NCBI RefSeq assembly: GCF_001458175.1
Contig: NZ_CYPW01000006.1
Location: 447,337 to 511,336, forward strand
Direction of reading: 5' to 3'
Length of the DNA stretch: 64,000 nt
From: Shimia marina
Lineage (GTDB): Bacteria > Pseudomonadota > Alphaproteobacteria > Rhodobacterales > Rhodobacteraceae
Both the position numbers and the translations under genes were made by a program. The notes beneath the pieces were generated by a model. It did not search any database. It had not been told where the DNA came from and was given only the letters and a program-made list of their open reading frames with translations. The number at the start of each line of letters is the position of its first letter. The first letter of the stretch is position 1. This document shows, piece after piece, positions 46,672 to 55,734 of this stretch.

Positions 46672-47925
46672 ATGTCACAGACACAGAAAACCGTCGTCGT
46701 GGTCGGCGCAGGCATCAATGGGGCGGCCACCGCTTTGTGGCTACAGCGCGCGGGCTGTGCCGTCACCCTGATTGATCGGGACAAACCCGGCATGGCGGCC
46801 TCTTTTGGCAACGCCTGCCTGCTGGCAAGCGCGGCCATCGTGCCCAATGCCACACCCGGCCTCGCGCGCAAAGCACCCGGCTATCTGATGGATCCGAATT
46901 TCCCTCTGTTTCTGAAACCACAGCACCTGCCACGCCTGCTGCCTTGGTTTGTGAAATTTCTCGGCCACGCCAATGACAAAGACGCCCGTCGGGTCAGTCG
47001 CGCCTTGGCGGATCTCATCGGCGACAGCGTGGACCAACACAAGTCACTTGCCCATAACACCGCCGCCGCGCGGTTCATCGTCGAAACGGACTATCTCTTT
47101 GCCTACAAAGACCGCGCCGCTTTTGAGGCAGACAGCTACGGCTGGGGCTTGCGCGCCGAAGCTGGCTTTGTGCCCGACATCGTCGAAGGCCCTGCCGTTC
47201 AGGAAATTGAACCGATCCTAAACGCCCAAACACAGCTTCTCGCGGTGCTCAAGAACCACGGGTTTATCCTCAATCCGGCCTCCTATGTGCAGGCATTGGT
47301 TGAAACTTTCACGGAGATGGGCGGCACCTTTGTGCAGGATGAGGTGCGAGATTTCGATCTGTCCGGCGGCCATGTGTCTGTGGTGAAAACCAAGACCGCA
47401 CAATTTGCGTGTGATCACGCTGTGCTGTCCTCGGGCATCTGGTCCAAGCCTCTGATGCGCAAACTGGGCCTGACTGTGCCCTTGGAGGCTGAACGCGGCT
47501 ATCACATCACCTTCAAAAACCCCTCTGCGCGCACCAACCATCCCGTCATGATCAATGCCGCCAAATTTGTGGCCACCCCGATGGATCAGGGCCTGCGCTG
47601 TGCCGGCATTGTAGAATTTGCCGATCTGTCAGAGAAAAAATCCAAGGCCCCTCTGGCCTTGCTGCGCCGCAAGGTGGCCGAGGTCTTCCCCACGCTCACA
47701 GCCGAAAGCGAAAGCGAATGGCTCGGCTTCCGCCCCACGCTGCCAGACAGCCTGCCCATGGTCGGAGAGATTGGTCAAAGTGGCGTGTTTGCCGCCTTCG
47801 GCCATCAACATATCGGCCTTACCGGCGGGGCCAAAACCGGGCGTCTGGTGGCGGATCTGATCACAGGACGCAGCCCCAACACAGATCTCTCTCCCTTTGA
47901 TCCAATGCGGTTTTCCCAAGCTTAG
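46672..47925 (+). CDS. FAD-dependent D-amino-acid dehydrogenase-like oxidoreductase
   Basis: 417 residues from the ATG at 46672 after AGGGGAG. DAO/DadA-type Rossmann motif VVVVGAGINGAATALWLQ at the N-terminus, and the C-terminal FRPTLPDSLPMVGEIGQ and GHQHIGLTGGAKTGRLVADL typical of DadA. Family members oxidise D-amino acids or related imino acids at the membrane. It stands alone, convergent to hemY across a terminator. Substrate is not fixed. Confidence 0.87.
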   Translation: MSQTQKTVVVVGAGINGAATALWLQRAGCAVTLIDRDKPGMAASFGNACLLASAAIVPNATPGLARKAPGYLMDPNFPLFLKPQHLPRLLPWFVKFLGHANDKDARRVSRALADLIGDSVDQHKSLAHNTAAARFIVETDYLFAYKDRAAFEADSYGWGLRAEAGFVPDIVEGPAVQEIEPILNAQTQLLAVLKNHGFILNPASYVQALVETFTEMGGTFVQDEVRDFDLSGGHVSVVKTKTAQFACDHAVLSSGIWSKPLMRKLGLTVPLEAERGYHITFKNPSARTNHPVMINAAKFVATPMDQGLRCAGIVEFADLSEKKSKAPLALLRRKVAEVFPTLTAESESEWLGFRPTLPDSLPMVGEIGQSGVFAAFGHQHIGLTGGAKTGRLVADLITGRSPNTDLSPFDPMRFSQA

Positions 47926-47938
47926 GCCCAAAGAAAAA

Positions 47939-47970
47939 CGGCCCTGACCAAAGTCAGAGCCGCTTAATTT
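47939..47970. terminator. Bidirectional terminator between DadA-like gene and hemY
   Basis: CGGCCCTGAC (47939-47948) pairs with GTCAGAGCCG (47953-47962), one mismatch, loop CAAA; A-rich left and T-rich right flanks fit termination from both sides. Confidence 0.75.
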
Positions 47971-47993
47971 TCTGGGTCTTAGGAGGCCGCGCC

Positions 47994-49466
47994 TCAGACG
48001 GGTTTGGCCTCTGCGCTTTCAGGGGCCTCGCTGGCGTCCCCCTCCACAACATCCGCCGCTTCCGGCACCTCCTCTTCGGAGTGGTCTTCCAGTGCCCCAA
48101 TGATCAGCGGCAACATGGCTGCGCTGGTCACGTTCAGCGCCTCACTCTCCGGTGGCGTGGTCCAGACCAACGTGTCAAAGCCGCCGCAATTGTCACAGAC
48201 CGGCGTCCATTCCGCATAGATCGCATTACAGTTGCTGCACACCCATTGCGGCCCACGCGGCGCGCTCAGCGCCTTGGCAAGGAAGCCTTTGACCACCGCG
48301 TCATTGGCACCTTCACCGCGCTCAATCGCCGCCATGATCGTCAACGCACGCTGCGTCGGGTCACTCTCATGCAGACCGCCCAGCGCCCGACGGGCCTCCG
48401 GGAAGTCCTCTGCCGCAATGTAAAGCTCCGCCATCAGCATCTTGGTTTCAGAATGCTCCGGCGTGTTTTTAACCAACGCTTTGAACCGTTTGATGCGCGC
48501 CTCTGGGGTTTCCTCTGGCGCGATCTCCGCAAAGGCCGCCGCCAGATCCGGATGCGGCTGCGCATCCCAGGCCTTTTTGATCAGGCGGGTCGCATTACGC
48601 GGCTTGCCCTTGTCGATATAGCCTTTGGCGGCAATCACCGCCGCCGGGATCAAATCCGGAGACAGGCGGTTGGCTTCAATGGCCTGCTCGCGCATCTCCA
48701 CTGTGGCCCCTTCGGCAATCACATCCTTGGCCTCAGACAGAGCCAGCACCGCATCCCGGCGCCGGTGCACATCGCGTGGCAAGGTGCCGTGGCGCAGCTT
48801 CGCATTGAGTGTCCCACGCGCGCCTTTCCAGTCCTTGCTCTCCGTCTGCAACCGCAGCAGCGTGTCCTGCACCTCTTCATGGCGCGGCTTGAGGGCAAAG
48901 GCCGTCTCAGCCAGCTTCAGCGCCACATCCGTCTGGCCGGCCACCAGCTTCTGCTTCATCAGCCCCCGCACACCCACAAAGCGCGTGCTCTCATCCTTGA
49001 GCAGCTTTTTGTAGGTCTCTTCGGCCTTCTTGCTGTCGCCGCTCATCTCCGCAGCCTGCGCCACAATCAGATTGGTCAGCTCCGGCTTGCCCAGCTTCTT
49101 CTCGGCAATCCGCGCCTTCTCCATGGCCGCGCGCCCCTCACCAGAGGCCAGCGCCATCACACTGTCAGACAGCGCCTGATAGCCCCGTTTTTCGCGGTTG
49201 CGGTCAAAATACCGGCTGATCGCCGTCTCATCGCCGTTGAGGAATTTGAGCACAGCCACCAGAAAGCCAAACAGCAGGATGCCAAACCAGACTGCCGTCA
49301 CCAGCGCAATCAGCGCCAGCGCGGTCTGAAACGGGCCAAGGCTGTATTCCACACCCGCCACAGTGACCATGACACCACCTTCGGTCTCAAGGAGATAAAT
49401 CGAGCCATATGTCAGCCCGGCGACAATGGCGATAAACGCAATAATTTTGATCAGGGACCAGAGCAT
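47994..49466 (-). CDS. hemY: HemY-type heme-cluster membrane protein with C-terminal zinc ribbon
   Basis: 490 residues. Two membrane helices at about 1-30 and 48-75 match the HemY_N domain, followed by TPR-like helical repeats. Near the C-terminus four cysteines, CSNC and CDNC about 17 residues apart, form a probable zinc ribbon not found in enterobacterial HemY. This HemY is not the protoporphyrinogen oxidase of Gram-positives; its role in heme synthesis or membrane organisation is poorly known. Last gene of hemD-Mic60-hemY, 10 bases after the Mic60 gene. Confidence 0.87.
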   Translation of the reverse strand: MLWSLIKIIAFIAIVAGLTYGSIYLLETEGGVMVTVAGVEYSLGPFQTALALIALVTAVWFGILLFGFLVAVLKFLNGDETAISRYFDRNREKRGYQALSDSVMALASGEGRAAMEKARIAEKKLGKPELTNLIVAQAAEMSGDSKKAEETYKKLLKDESTRFVGVRGLMKQKLVAGQTDVALKLAETAFALKPRHEEVQDTLLRLQTESKDWKGARGTLNAKLRHGTLPRDVHRRRDAVLALSEAKDVIAEGATVEMREQAIEANRLSPDLIPAAVIAAKGYIDKGKPRNATRLIKKAWDAQPHPDLAAAFAEIAPEETPEARIKRFKALVKNTPEHSETKMLMAELYIAAEDFPEARRALGGLHESDPTQRALTIMAAIERGEGANDAVVKGFLAKALSAPRGPQWVCSNCNAIYAEWTPVCDNCGGFDTLVWTTPPESEALNVTSAAMLPLIIGALEDHSEEEVPEAADVVEGDASEAPESAEAKPV

Positions 49467-49476
49467 AAAACGACCC

Positions 49477-50763
49477 TCAGTTGTTGTTCAGGGTTTGCGC
49501 CAGATCTTCGGCGGCTTGCGCGACATCGCGACGGGTCTGCGCTTGCGCGGCCCATTCTGACATCACAGATTTTGGCCCCTCGGCCAGCGTGTCCAATTCA
49601 GCAAGTGCCGCGTCCAGATCCCCCGCTTTCAGCGCCGCTTCCGCGCGGCTGAGGATCGCATCCGTGTCACTGCCTTCCCGCGCTTCCACAGAGCGCGCGC
49701 CAAATTGCGTTTTCAGGAAATTGCCCAGCTTATTGCCGCTGCCCGCATCAACCTTATCAGCCCGCGCCTGCGCCAAGGCGGCCCGTGCCGCATCCGGATA
49801 GCTCTCAATCAGAGCCGCAAGCGTCACAATGCCCTCATCCGCGTGACTGTCCAGAATGGGGGCAACACTGCCACCCGTCACAGAGGTCAGATCCACAATC
49901 GCCGCGCGATACGGCGCGCCGCTGTCCAGCGCGGCCACAATACGCGTCACCGCTGTGCGCGCCAAAGCCGCCTGTGCAGAGTGATCCGCCTTCTCCTTCA
50001 GCGCCGCAGCCGTGTCTGCCTGCTCTGCCACAAGCTCCCTAAGTGCGGCCACTTCGCGCCCATAGGCCGCCAGCGCCGCGGCACTGGCCCCTTCATCCAG
50101 CGGACGTGTCTCAATCGCGGTCAGCCGGGCCTCCAGCGCGGCCACTGCCTCTGACATGGCACTGATCTCTGCCCCAAGCCCCGTCAAAGCTGCGCCTTGC
50201 TGCGCCCCTTCGCTGCGGGCTGTCTCAGCGGCCTCCACCTGCGCGGCTTGGGCCGCCTCAAGCGCCTTCAAGGTCTCAGACATCTCGGCCATGGCTGCTT
50301 TGGTATCGGCCCCAAGGCCAAGCTGATCGCCAAAATAGACAGCCCCGCCAAATCCAATGGCCGCAGCCACCACACCACCAAGCACAAGCGGGACAAAGCC
50401 ACCTTTGCGCGGTGCGGGCGTCACGGGTGGCGCCTCCGTGCTTGGCGCAGATACCTCTGGCTCCGGCGCAATCTCAGCCTCAACTTCTGGCTCTGGAGCG
50501 TTCTCCGGCACATCTGTTGCGTCCTCCGGCGTCTCATCCGTCTCAACGGACAGCGCATCTTCCGCAGGTTCCGCGATTTCCAACGGGTCCTCTGCAGTGG
50601 GCTCCGCCCCCTCAAGGTCTGGATCCTCCGCCTCCGCCGCGATGTCTTCTAAAATCTCGGCGTCTTCGACCTGATCGGCCTCCTCTGTCAGCTCCGCTGC
50701 CTGAACATCAGGCTGATCCTTGAGATCTTCGCTTGGCTTGTCCGACTTATCCGTGGTCCCCAC
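49477..50763 (-). CDS. Alphaproteobacterial Mic60/mitofilin-like protein
   Basis: 428 residues. The first 118 are very acidic and Pro-rich; a membrane helix lies at 121-145 (GGFVPLVLGGVVAAAIGFGG), followed by a long coiled coil (about 155-280) and a C-terminal helical mitofilin-like part. This layout and the position between hemD and hemY are those of bacterial Mic60, the ancestor of the mitochondrial cristae-junction protein, shown in other work to bend membranes and help form intracytoplasmic membranes. No sequence search was possible, so the call rests on layout and synteny. Confidence 0.78.
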   Translation of the reverse strand: MGTTDKSDKPSEDLKDQPDVQAAELTEEADQVEDAEILEDIAAEAEDPDLEGAEPTAEDPLEIAEPAEDALSVETDETPEDATDVPENAPEPEVEAEIAPEPEVSAPSTEAPPVTPAPRKGGFVPLVLGGVVAAAIGFGGAVYFGDQLGLGADTKAAMAEMSETLKALEAAQAAQVEAAETARSEGAQQGAALTGLGAEISAMSEAVAALEARLTAIETRPLDEGASAAALAAYGREVAALRELVAEQADTAAALKEKADHSAQAALARTAVTRIVAALDSGAPYRAAIVDLTSVTGGSVAPILDSHADEGIVTLAALIESYPDAARAALAQARADKVDAGSGNKLGNFLKTQFGARSVEAREGSDTDAILSRAEAALKAGDLDAALAELDTLAEGPKSVMSEWAAQAQTRRDVAQAAEDLAQTLNNN

Positions 50764-50838
50764 AGGTCACCCTTTCGAATCCGTTTTTTTTGCAAATGCA
50801 GCACCAATCTAGGCGAGCATCTCTTTTGTCTCAATGCG

Positions 50839-51549
50839 TCACCCTGCGTCTAACAGTCCCGTGATGGCATTTGTCATACTCTCTGCATCCTTCTGCGCCG
50901 CCAAAATCACCTGATCACAGGGCAATTCCCCCAAAGCCTCTTTCACAGCCTCACTCATGGTAACCACAGTAAGCGGCGCGTCAAACGGGCCTTGCGCCCC
51001 AAAGAGGGCAGCAGCTCTGGGAGAGAAAAGCGGCACTATTAAAGGGGTTTTTTGCGACAATATCTGCAAAGCAGGTTCCGAAAGCCCGCGCGCCTCTTGT
51101 CGATAGACCACAATTTCCCGCGTGTTCAGCCCCGCAGCATTCAGGCGCTGTGCCACCGCGCCCCGTGTCACCGCACCGCAGAGATGTATCAGCGGACCTT
51201 TGGGCGCATCGGCCAGAATTCGCGCAACCAACTGATCCGCATCCCCCTTTGCCGCCACCGCAGACCAGCCTTTGGCACGCGCGGCCTCCGCCGTCGCTGA
51301 GCCAACACACCACGCAAACTGCCCCACGCCCTCTGGTGCCGCCGCCACCGCGTTGCGGGATGTAAAGATCACGCCGCTGGCCCCGCTGACCTCCGCCATA
51401 AGCGCGCTTTGATTGGGCATCGGCACAATCTCCACAATCGGAGAGACCACAATGCGCGCCATGACACCCTGTTTCCTCAGATTGGCGGCAAACCCCTCCG
51501 CATCGGCCCGTGGCCGCGTCAGCAAAATCAAAGGGGTCTCATCCACCAT
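50839..51549 (-). CDS. hemD: Uroporphyrinogen-III synthase
   Basis: 236 residues, two-domain HemD pattern with [16 protein letters not shown] at the N-terminus, [13 protein letters not shown] and [21 protein letters not shown] across the hinge, then [12 protein letters not shown]. It closes and inverts ring D of hydroxymethylbilane in tetrapyrrole synthesis. Sequence is diverse in this family, so some caution applies. It is divergent from tsaD with 81 bases between; hemC is not in the window. Confidence 0.88.
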   Translation of the reverse strand: MVDETPLILLTRPRADAEGFAANLRKQGVMARIVVSPIVEIVPMPNQSALMAEVSGASGVIFTSRNAVAAAPEGVGQFAWCVGSATAEAARAKGWSAVAAKGDADQLVARILADAPKGPLIHLCGAVTRGAVAQRLNAAGLNTREIVVYRQEARGLSEPALQILSQKTPLIVPLFSPRAAALFGAQGPFDAPLTVVTMSEAVKEALGELPCDQVILAAQKDAESMTNAITGLLDAG

Positions 51550-51630
51550 CAGGCCCGCCGGGATTGTTTGAACCGCCTTCTGGTGTTACCTGCCACAGAA
51601 CCCCGGCGCAACGGCAAGGACATGTGGCAC

Positions 51631-52728
51631 ATGGACAGACCCCTCACCATTCTCGGCATCGAAAGCAGCTGTGACGACACCGCCGCCGCAATTCTGCGCC
51701 AACCTGTGGAAGGCCCCGCCGAGATCCTCGCCTCTGTGGTCTATGGCCAAACTGATCTGCATGCGCCCTATGGCGGCGTGGTGCCAGAGATCGCCGCCCG
51801 CGCCCATGCCGAAAAGATTGACCTCAGCATCGAGGAAGCGCTCGTGACCTCCGGTGTGACCCTCAAAGAGGTTGATGCCATCGCCGTCACCTCCGGGCCG
51901 GGTCTGATCGGCGGTGTGATTTCCGGCGTGATGTGTGCCAAAGGCCTCTCTGCCAGCCTCGGTGTGCCGGTGATTGGCGTGAACCATCTGGCCGGTCACG
52001 CCCTGACCCCGCGCCTCACAGATCAGGTGGCCTTTCCTTATCTGATGCTTCTGGTGTCGGGCGGACATTGTCAGTTTCTCATCGCCCATAGCGCCGAAAA
52101 ATTCACCCGACTGGGCGGCACAATTGACGATGCCCCCGGCGAAGCCTTTGACAAAACCGCCCGCCTGCTGGGTCTGCCACAGCCCGGAGGCCCCGCCGTG
52201 CAGGCCGAAGCGACCAAAGGGGATCCCAAACGTTTCCGCTTCCCCCGGCCGCTTCTGGATCGTCCGGGATGTGACATGTCCTTCTCCGGCCTCAAAACCG
52301 CACTCTTGCGTCAACGCGATGCTCTGATCGCCGAACAGGGCGGCCTGACCCTTCAGGATCGCGCCGATCTCTGCGCCGGATTTCAAGCCGCTGTTGTGGA
52401 TGTTCTGGCCGAAAAAACCCGCCGCGCACTGGCACTCTATCTGGCGGACGCCCCCTCAGAGCCCCTGCTTGCCGTAGCCGGAGGCGTGGCGGCAAATACC
52501 GCCATTCGTGCCGCGTTAGAGACTGTTTGTGCTCAAAACAATGTGACCTTTACGGCACCCCCTTTGGCGCTCTGCACCGACAATGCCGCCATGATTGCCT
52601 ATGCCGGGTTAGAGAAATACGTCGCCGGACAGATCGATGATATGTCGCTTGCCGCGCGCCCACGTTGGCCGCTGGATCAAACTGCCCCTGCCCTGCTTGG
52701 CTCTGGCAAAAAAGGAGCCAAAGCATGA
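51631..52728 (+). CDS. tsaD: tRNA N6-adenosine threonylcarbamoyltransferase
   Basis: 365 residues from [17 protein letters not shown], ten bases after AAGGA; an ATG nine bases earlier is too close to the ribosome site. ASKHA fold with metal-binding [16 protein letters not shown], and AVAGGVAAN. It installs t6A37 in tRNAs reading ANN codons. First gene of a tight operon with gpsA (stop and start overlap), YciI and EVE genes. Confidence 0.95.
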   Translation: MDRPLTILGIESSCDDTAAAILRQPVEGPAEILASVVYGQTDLHAPYGGVVPEIAARAHAEKIDLSIEEALVTSGVTLKEVDAIAVTSGPGLIGGVISGVMCAKGLSASLGVPVIGVNHLAGHALTPRLTDQVAFPYLMLLVSGGHCQFLIAHSAEKFTRLGGTIDDAPGEAFDKTARLLGLPQPGGPAVQAEATKGDPKRFRFPRPLLDRPGCDMSFSGLKTALLRQRDALIAEQGGLTLQDRADLCAGFQAAVVDVLAEKTRRALALYLADAPSEPLLAVAGGVAANTAIRAALETVCAQNNVTFTAPPLALCTDNAAMIAYAGLEKYVAGQIDDMSLAARPRWPLDQTAPALLGSGKKGAKA

Positions 52729-53678
52729 TTTCCGTTCTCGGCGCTGGCGCCTTTGGCACAGCACTCGCCGTGGCTTTTGCCCGTGGCGGTGATCGGGTCA
52801 CGCTTTGGGCCCGGGATGCGCAGGCCGCCCAAGACATGCAGAGCCAGCGTGAAAACCCCCGCCTGCCGGGGGTAACACTGCCCAAAACAGTCTCTGTTAC
52901 AGCTGATTTCACCGCTTCTCTTTCCGATGTGATCCTGCTGGCCGTGCCGATGCAAAAACTGCGCGGCCTGCTGCAATCCCATCCAGAGCTGTCAGGCCGC
53001 ACCCTGATCGCCTGTTGCAAGGGGGTCGAACTTGGCACACAACTTGGCCCTGTGGCAGTGATCCGCGATGTGTTGCCAAAGGCGACACCGGCCATTCTCA
53101 CCGGCCCCAGTTTTGCCGCCGACATCGCCCGTGGCCTGCCCACCGCGCTGACCTTGGCCACGCCTGAAGAACATACCGGAAAAGCCCTGCAACAGAGACT
53201 GCTATCCCCTAATTTACGCATCTACCGCACCACAGATACAGTGGGGGCCGAGCTGGGCGGGGCGCTCAAAAACGTGATTGCCATCGCCTGTGGCATCGCC
53301 ATTGGTGCCGGTCTCGGCGACAGCGCCCGCGCCGCACTGATGACACGCGGCTACGCCGAAATGCAGCGTATGGCGCAAGCACTTGGCGCCCAGCCAGACA
53401 CGCTTGCCGGATTGTCCGGTTTTGGCGACCTGACCCTGACATGTTCATCTGACCAATCGCGCAACTATCGCTTTGGCCTGTCTCTGGGGCGGGGAGAAGA
53501 CTTTGACCCATCGGTGACTGTTGAAGGAGCGGCAACCGCCCGCGCCGCCCATGCCCGCGCAAAAGTGATGAATATCGACATGCCTATCACCGCAGCCGTG
53601 GTCGCAATCCTCGATGGGGGCTTGCAAATCCGCGACGCCATGGAAATGTTGCTAGCAAGACCCCCCAAGGAGGAATGA
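52725..53678 (+). CDS. gpsA: Glycerol-3-phosphate dehydrogenase [NAD(P)+]
   Basis: 317 residues; the ATG overlaps the tsaD stop and AAAGGAG precedes it. N-terminal [21 protein letters not shown] binds NAD(P); [13 protein letters not shown], the catalytic Lys in [13 protein letters not shown], and [18 protein letters not shown] are conserved. It reduces dihydroxyacetone phosphate to sn-glycerol 3-phosphate for phospholipid synthesis. Confidence 0.96.
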   Translation: MISVLGAGAFGTALAVAFARGGDRVTLWARDAQAAQDMQSQRENPRLPGVTLPKTVSVTADFTASLSDVILLAVPMQKLRGLLQSHPELSGRTLIACCKGVELGTQLGPVAVIRDVLPKATPAILTGPSFAADIARGLPTALTLATPEEHTGKALQQRLLSPNLRIYRTTDTVGAELGGALKNVIAIACGIAIGAGLGDSARAALMTRGYAEMQRMAQALGAQPDTLAGLSGFGDLTLTCSSDQSRNYRFGLSLGRGEDFDPSVTVEGAATARAAHARAKVMNIDMPITAAVVAILDGGLQIRDAMEMLLARPPKEE

Positions 53679-53681
53679 CCG

Positions 53682-53957
53682 ATGCTGATCGCCCTGATGG
53701 CCAAAGACAAACCCGGCGCGCTGGATGTGCGCAAAGCCAACCGTGACGCCCATGTTGCCTATCTGAAAGGTTCCGGCGACACCATCATGATGGCGGGCCC
53801 CTTTCTGGATGACGCCGGAGAGATGTGCGGCTCCCTGATCATTCTCAACGTCGCAGATATGGCCGAAGCGGAGGCCTGGGCCGCAAATGACCCCTACAAA
53901 GCCGCCGGTCTGTTTGAGAGCGTCACGCTTCAGGCTTGGAACAAGGTTCTGGGCTGA
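53682..53957 (+). CDS. YciI-family protein
   Basis: 91 residues, starting three bases after gpsA. Ferredoxin-like YciI pattern (DKPGALDVRKANRDAHVAYL; AGPFLDDAGEMCGSLIIL; DPYKAAGLFESVTLQAWNKV) with the family His and Asp. Possible small-molecule hydrolase or dehydrochlorinase-like fold; no activity is known. Its stop overlaps the start of the EVE gene (TGATG). Confidence 0.9.
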   Translation: MLIALMAKDKPGALDVRKANRDAHVAYLKGSGDTIMMAGPFLDDAGEMCGSLIILNVADMAEAEAWAANDPYKAAGLFESVTLQAWNKVLG

Positions 53958-54376
53958 TGCGCTATTGGCTGTTCAAATCCGAACCCTCCACCTGGAGCTG
54001 GGACCAGCAGGTTGCAAAGGGCGAAGCCGGGGAGGAATGGGACGGCGTGCGCAACTATCAGGCGCGCAACTTCATGCGGGACATGGCCGTGGGAGACCGC
54101 GGCTTTTTCTACCATTCTCAGAAAGAGAAATCCGTGGTGGGTGTTGTGGAGGTCTGCGCCGCAGCCCACCCCGACAGCACCACAGAGGATGATCGCTGGG
54201 ACTGTGTGGATATCAAAGCCGTCGCCCCACTCAAACGCCCGGTGTCGCTGGAAATGATCAAAGCCGATCCTCGGCTCAGCGAGATGGTTCTGGTCAAAAG
54301 CGCCCGCCTCTCGGTGCAACCAGTCACCGCGGAAGAATGGCAGATCATTCTCGAACTCAGCGGTTCTCAAATCTGA
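53957..54376 (+). CDS. EVE-domain protein
   Basis: 139 residues covering one EVE domain of the PUA-like class: YWLFKSEPSTWSWDQ, GVRNYQARNFMRDM, GDRGFFYHSQKEKSVVGVVE. EVE domains bind modified bases in DNA or RNA. Co-transcribed with tsaD, whose product modifies tRNA, so a role in reading or handling modified RNA is possible but unproven. Confidence 0.92.
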   Translation: MRYWLFKSEPSTWSWDQQVAKGEAGEEWDGVRNYQARNFMRDMAVGDRGFFYHSQKEKSVVGVVEVCAAAHPDSTTEDDRWDCVDIKAVAPLKRPVSLEMIKADPRLSEMVLVKSARLSVQPVTAEEWQIILELSGSQI

Positions 54377-54428
54377 AAATTCAGGCATAATTTCCCCTGC
54401 GTCATTTTAGCGGAGGGGAGAACACTTC

Positions 54429-54824
54429 ATGGAATTTCTAGCAGTCTTTGCCGCGGCTCTGGCCTCATATGTGCTGGGCTCCATCTGGTACATGACACTT
54501 GCCAAACCCTGGATGGCGGCCTCCGGCGTGCCCACAACAGAGGATGGCAAACCCGCCAACGCCAACAATCCAATGCTCTATATCGGGGCTTTTGTCTGTG
54601 CCCTGATCGTCTCCGGCATGATGCGCCATGTCTTTGCGCTTTCCGGCTTTGACAACATTGGCGAAGGGCTCATCGCAGGCTTGGGGATTGGGCTTTTTCT
54701 GGCCACCCCCTGGATCATCACCAATTACAGCTTCGCCAGCCGTCCGCGCGCGCTCATGGTGATTGATGGGGGCTATGCCACATTGGGCTGCACGGCCATG
54801 GGTGCCGTGCACATGCTGTTCTGA
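54429..54824 (+). CDS. DUF1761 membrane protein
   Basis: 131 residues with four membrane helices (about 1-22, 49-68, 80-100, 108-128) and the DUF1761 start ASYVLGSIWYMTLAKPWMAA. GGAG precedes the ATG. Function of the family is unknown. It lies 52 bases after the EVE gene and could be a distal operon member. Confidence 0.88.
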   Translation: MEFLAVFAAALASYVLGSIWYMTLAKPWMAASGVPTTEDGKPANANNPMLYIGAFVCALIVSGMMRHVFALSGFDNIGEGLIAGLGIGLFLATPWIITNYSFASRPRALMVIDGGYATLGCTAMGAVHMLF

Positions 54825-55197
54825 GAACTGGCATCTCCCGCGAAACGCCTTAAAAGCACAAAACGCGCGCTTACATTGGCGCGCTTACGTCTAGGATCTA
54901 TAGAAATACATCTCCGTGATCCATATTCGGAAGGGATTTCTAATTTAACATAGGGGGCCTGTCTCCGCTCCAGCCAGACCCCCTATGCACCCCGCGTGTA
55001 TCCCATACCACCACACGCGTCCTTGATTCTTAGGGTCCGGCCATCCTAGCCTGACATATTATTTCTAACCGAGCCGCAGCCGATCTTGCAAATATCAAGT
55101 ATCTACAATCTGACTCGAACCCTCTGCACTCTGTCAAGAAATGAAAAAACGCCCAAGGCCGAAAGGCCTCAGGCGCGCACTCTCATCCCGAAATATT
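54825..55197. other. 373-base convergent gap with several strong hairpins
   Basis: No protein gene supported. CATAGGGG/CCCCTATG (54949-54956 with 54980-54987), with an inner GTCT/AGAC, is followed by CGCGTGT/ACACGCG (54993-54999 with 55013-55019). GCGCGCTTAC is directly repeated near 54867-54890. The region may encode a structured RNA or be a repeat element. It did not match tmRNA, SRP RNA or RNase P RNA by eye. The DUF2853 terminator lies at its right end. Confidence 0.5.
55144..55174 (-). terminator. Terminator of the DUF2853 gene
   Basis: On the minus strand, GCCTGAGGCC pairs with GGCCTTGGGC (two internal mismatches) around TTTC, followed by a run of six T. Confidence 0.85.
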
Positions 55198-55539
55198 TCA
55201 GAGATACTGCGCTTCTTTACCGAAGTGTTTGGTCAGCATATAATATACCACGGCCCGGTATTTGTTGCGCTCCGATTTGCCATAGGTCTCAATCACAGCA
55301 TCAATCGCGCTCATCAGCTCCGGCCCGTCGCTCAAGCCCAACTTCTTGATCAGAAAGTTGTTTTTGACCGTCTCAAGCTCTTCCGGCTGGGAACTCGCCA
55401 CAGTTGACGCATCATCATTGTAGATCGCCGGACCACAGCCAATGGTCACTTTGGTCAACAGATCCATATCCGGCTCAATACCGCATTTGTTTTTCAGATC
55501 TTCCGCATATTTCGCGATCAGCGCGTCCCGTTTTCCCAT
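55198..55539 (-). CDS. DUF2853 family protein
   Basis: 113 residues from MGKRDALIAKYAEDLKNKCG, with GGGAG upstream. An all-helical small protein (KVTIGCGPAIYNDDASTVA; AVIETYGKSERNKYRAVVYYML) matching DUF2853. No function is known. Minus strand, with its own terminator. Confidence 0.9.
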   Translation of the reverse strand: MGKRDALIAKYAEDLKNKCGIEPDMDLLTKVTIGCGPAIYNDDASTVASSQPEELETVKNNFLIKKLGLSDGPELMSAIDAVIETYGKSERNKYRAVVYYMLTKHFGKEAQYL

Positions 55540-55734
55540 GTTTTTCTCCCAGAGTGGTGATGAAAGCATCTGATCTGTGGATCAGACCCCAGTATGGCGC
55601 ATAAATTAGCCATGGCAGCACATAGCACAAAGGGAAAACCACCCCCGCTTTCCCCGCACAGCGCCCAAGGCCTTCACACGAATAAAAACGGCGCCCCAGT
55701 TTGGGACGCCGCTCTCATAATCTCACATACCGGC

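Noticed and set aside
47994-49466. HemY as protoporphyrinogen oxidase
   Set aside because: The sequence lacks an FAD-binding motif and has two N-terminal membrane helices and TPR-like repeats, so it is the proteobacterial HemY type.
48081-49652. Open frame of about 523 codons on the plus strand
   Set aside because: It is antisense to hemY and runs into the Mic60 gene; composition is Arg/Leu/His-rich without motifs.
54825-55197. tmRNA, SRP RNA or RNase P RNA
   Set aside because: The universally conserved tmRNA ends, tag reading frame, the SRP GGAA-loop core and RNase P motifs were not found on either strand.
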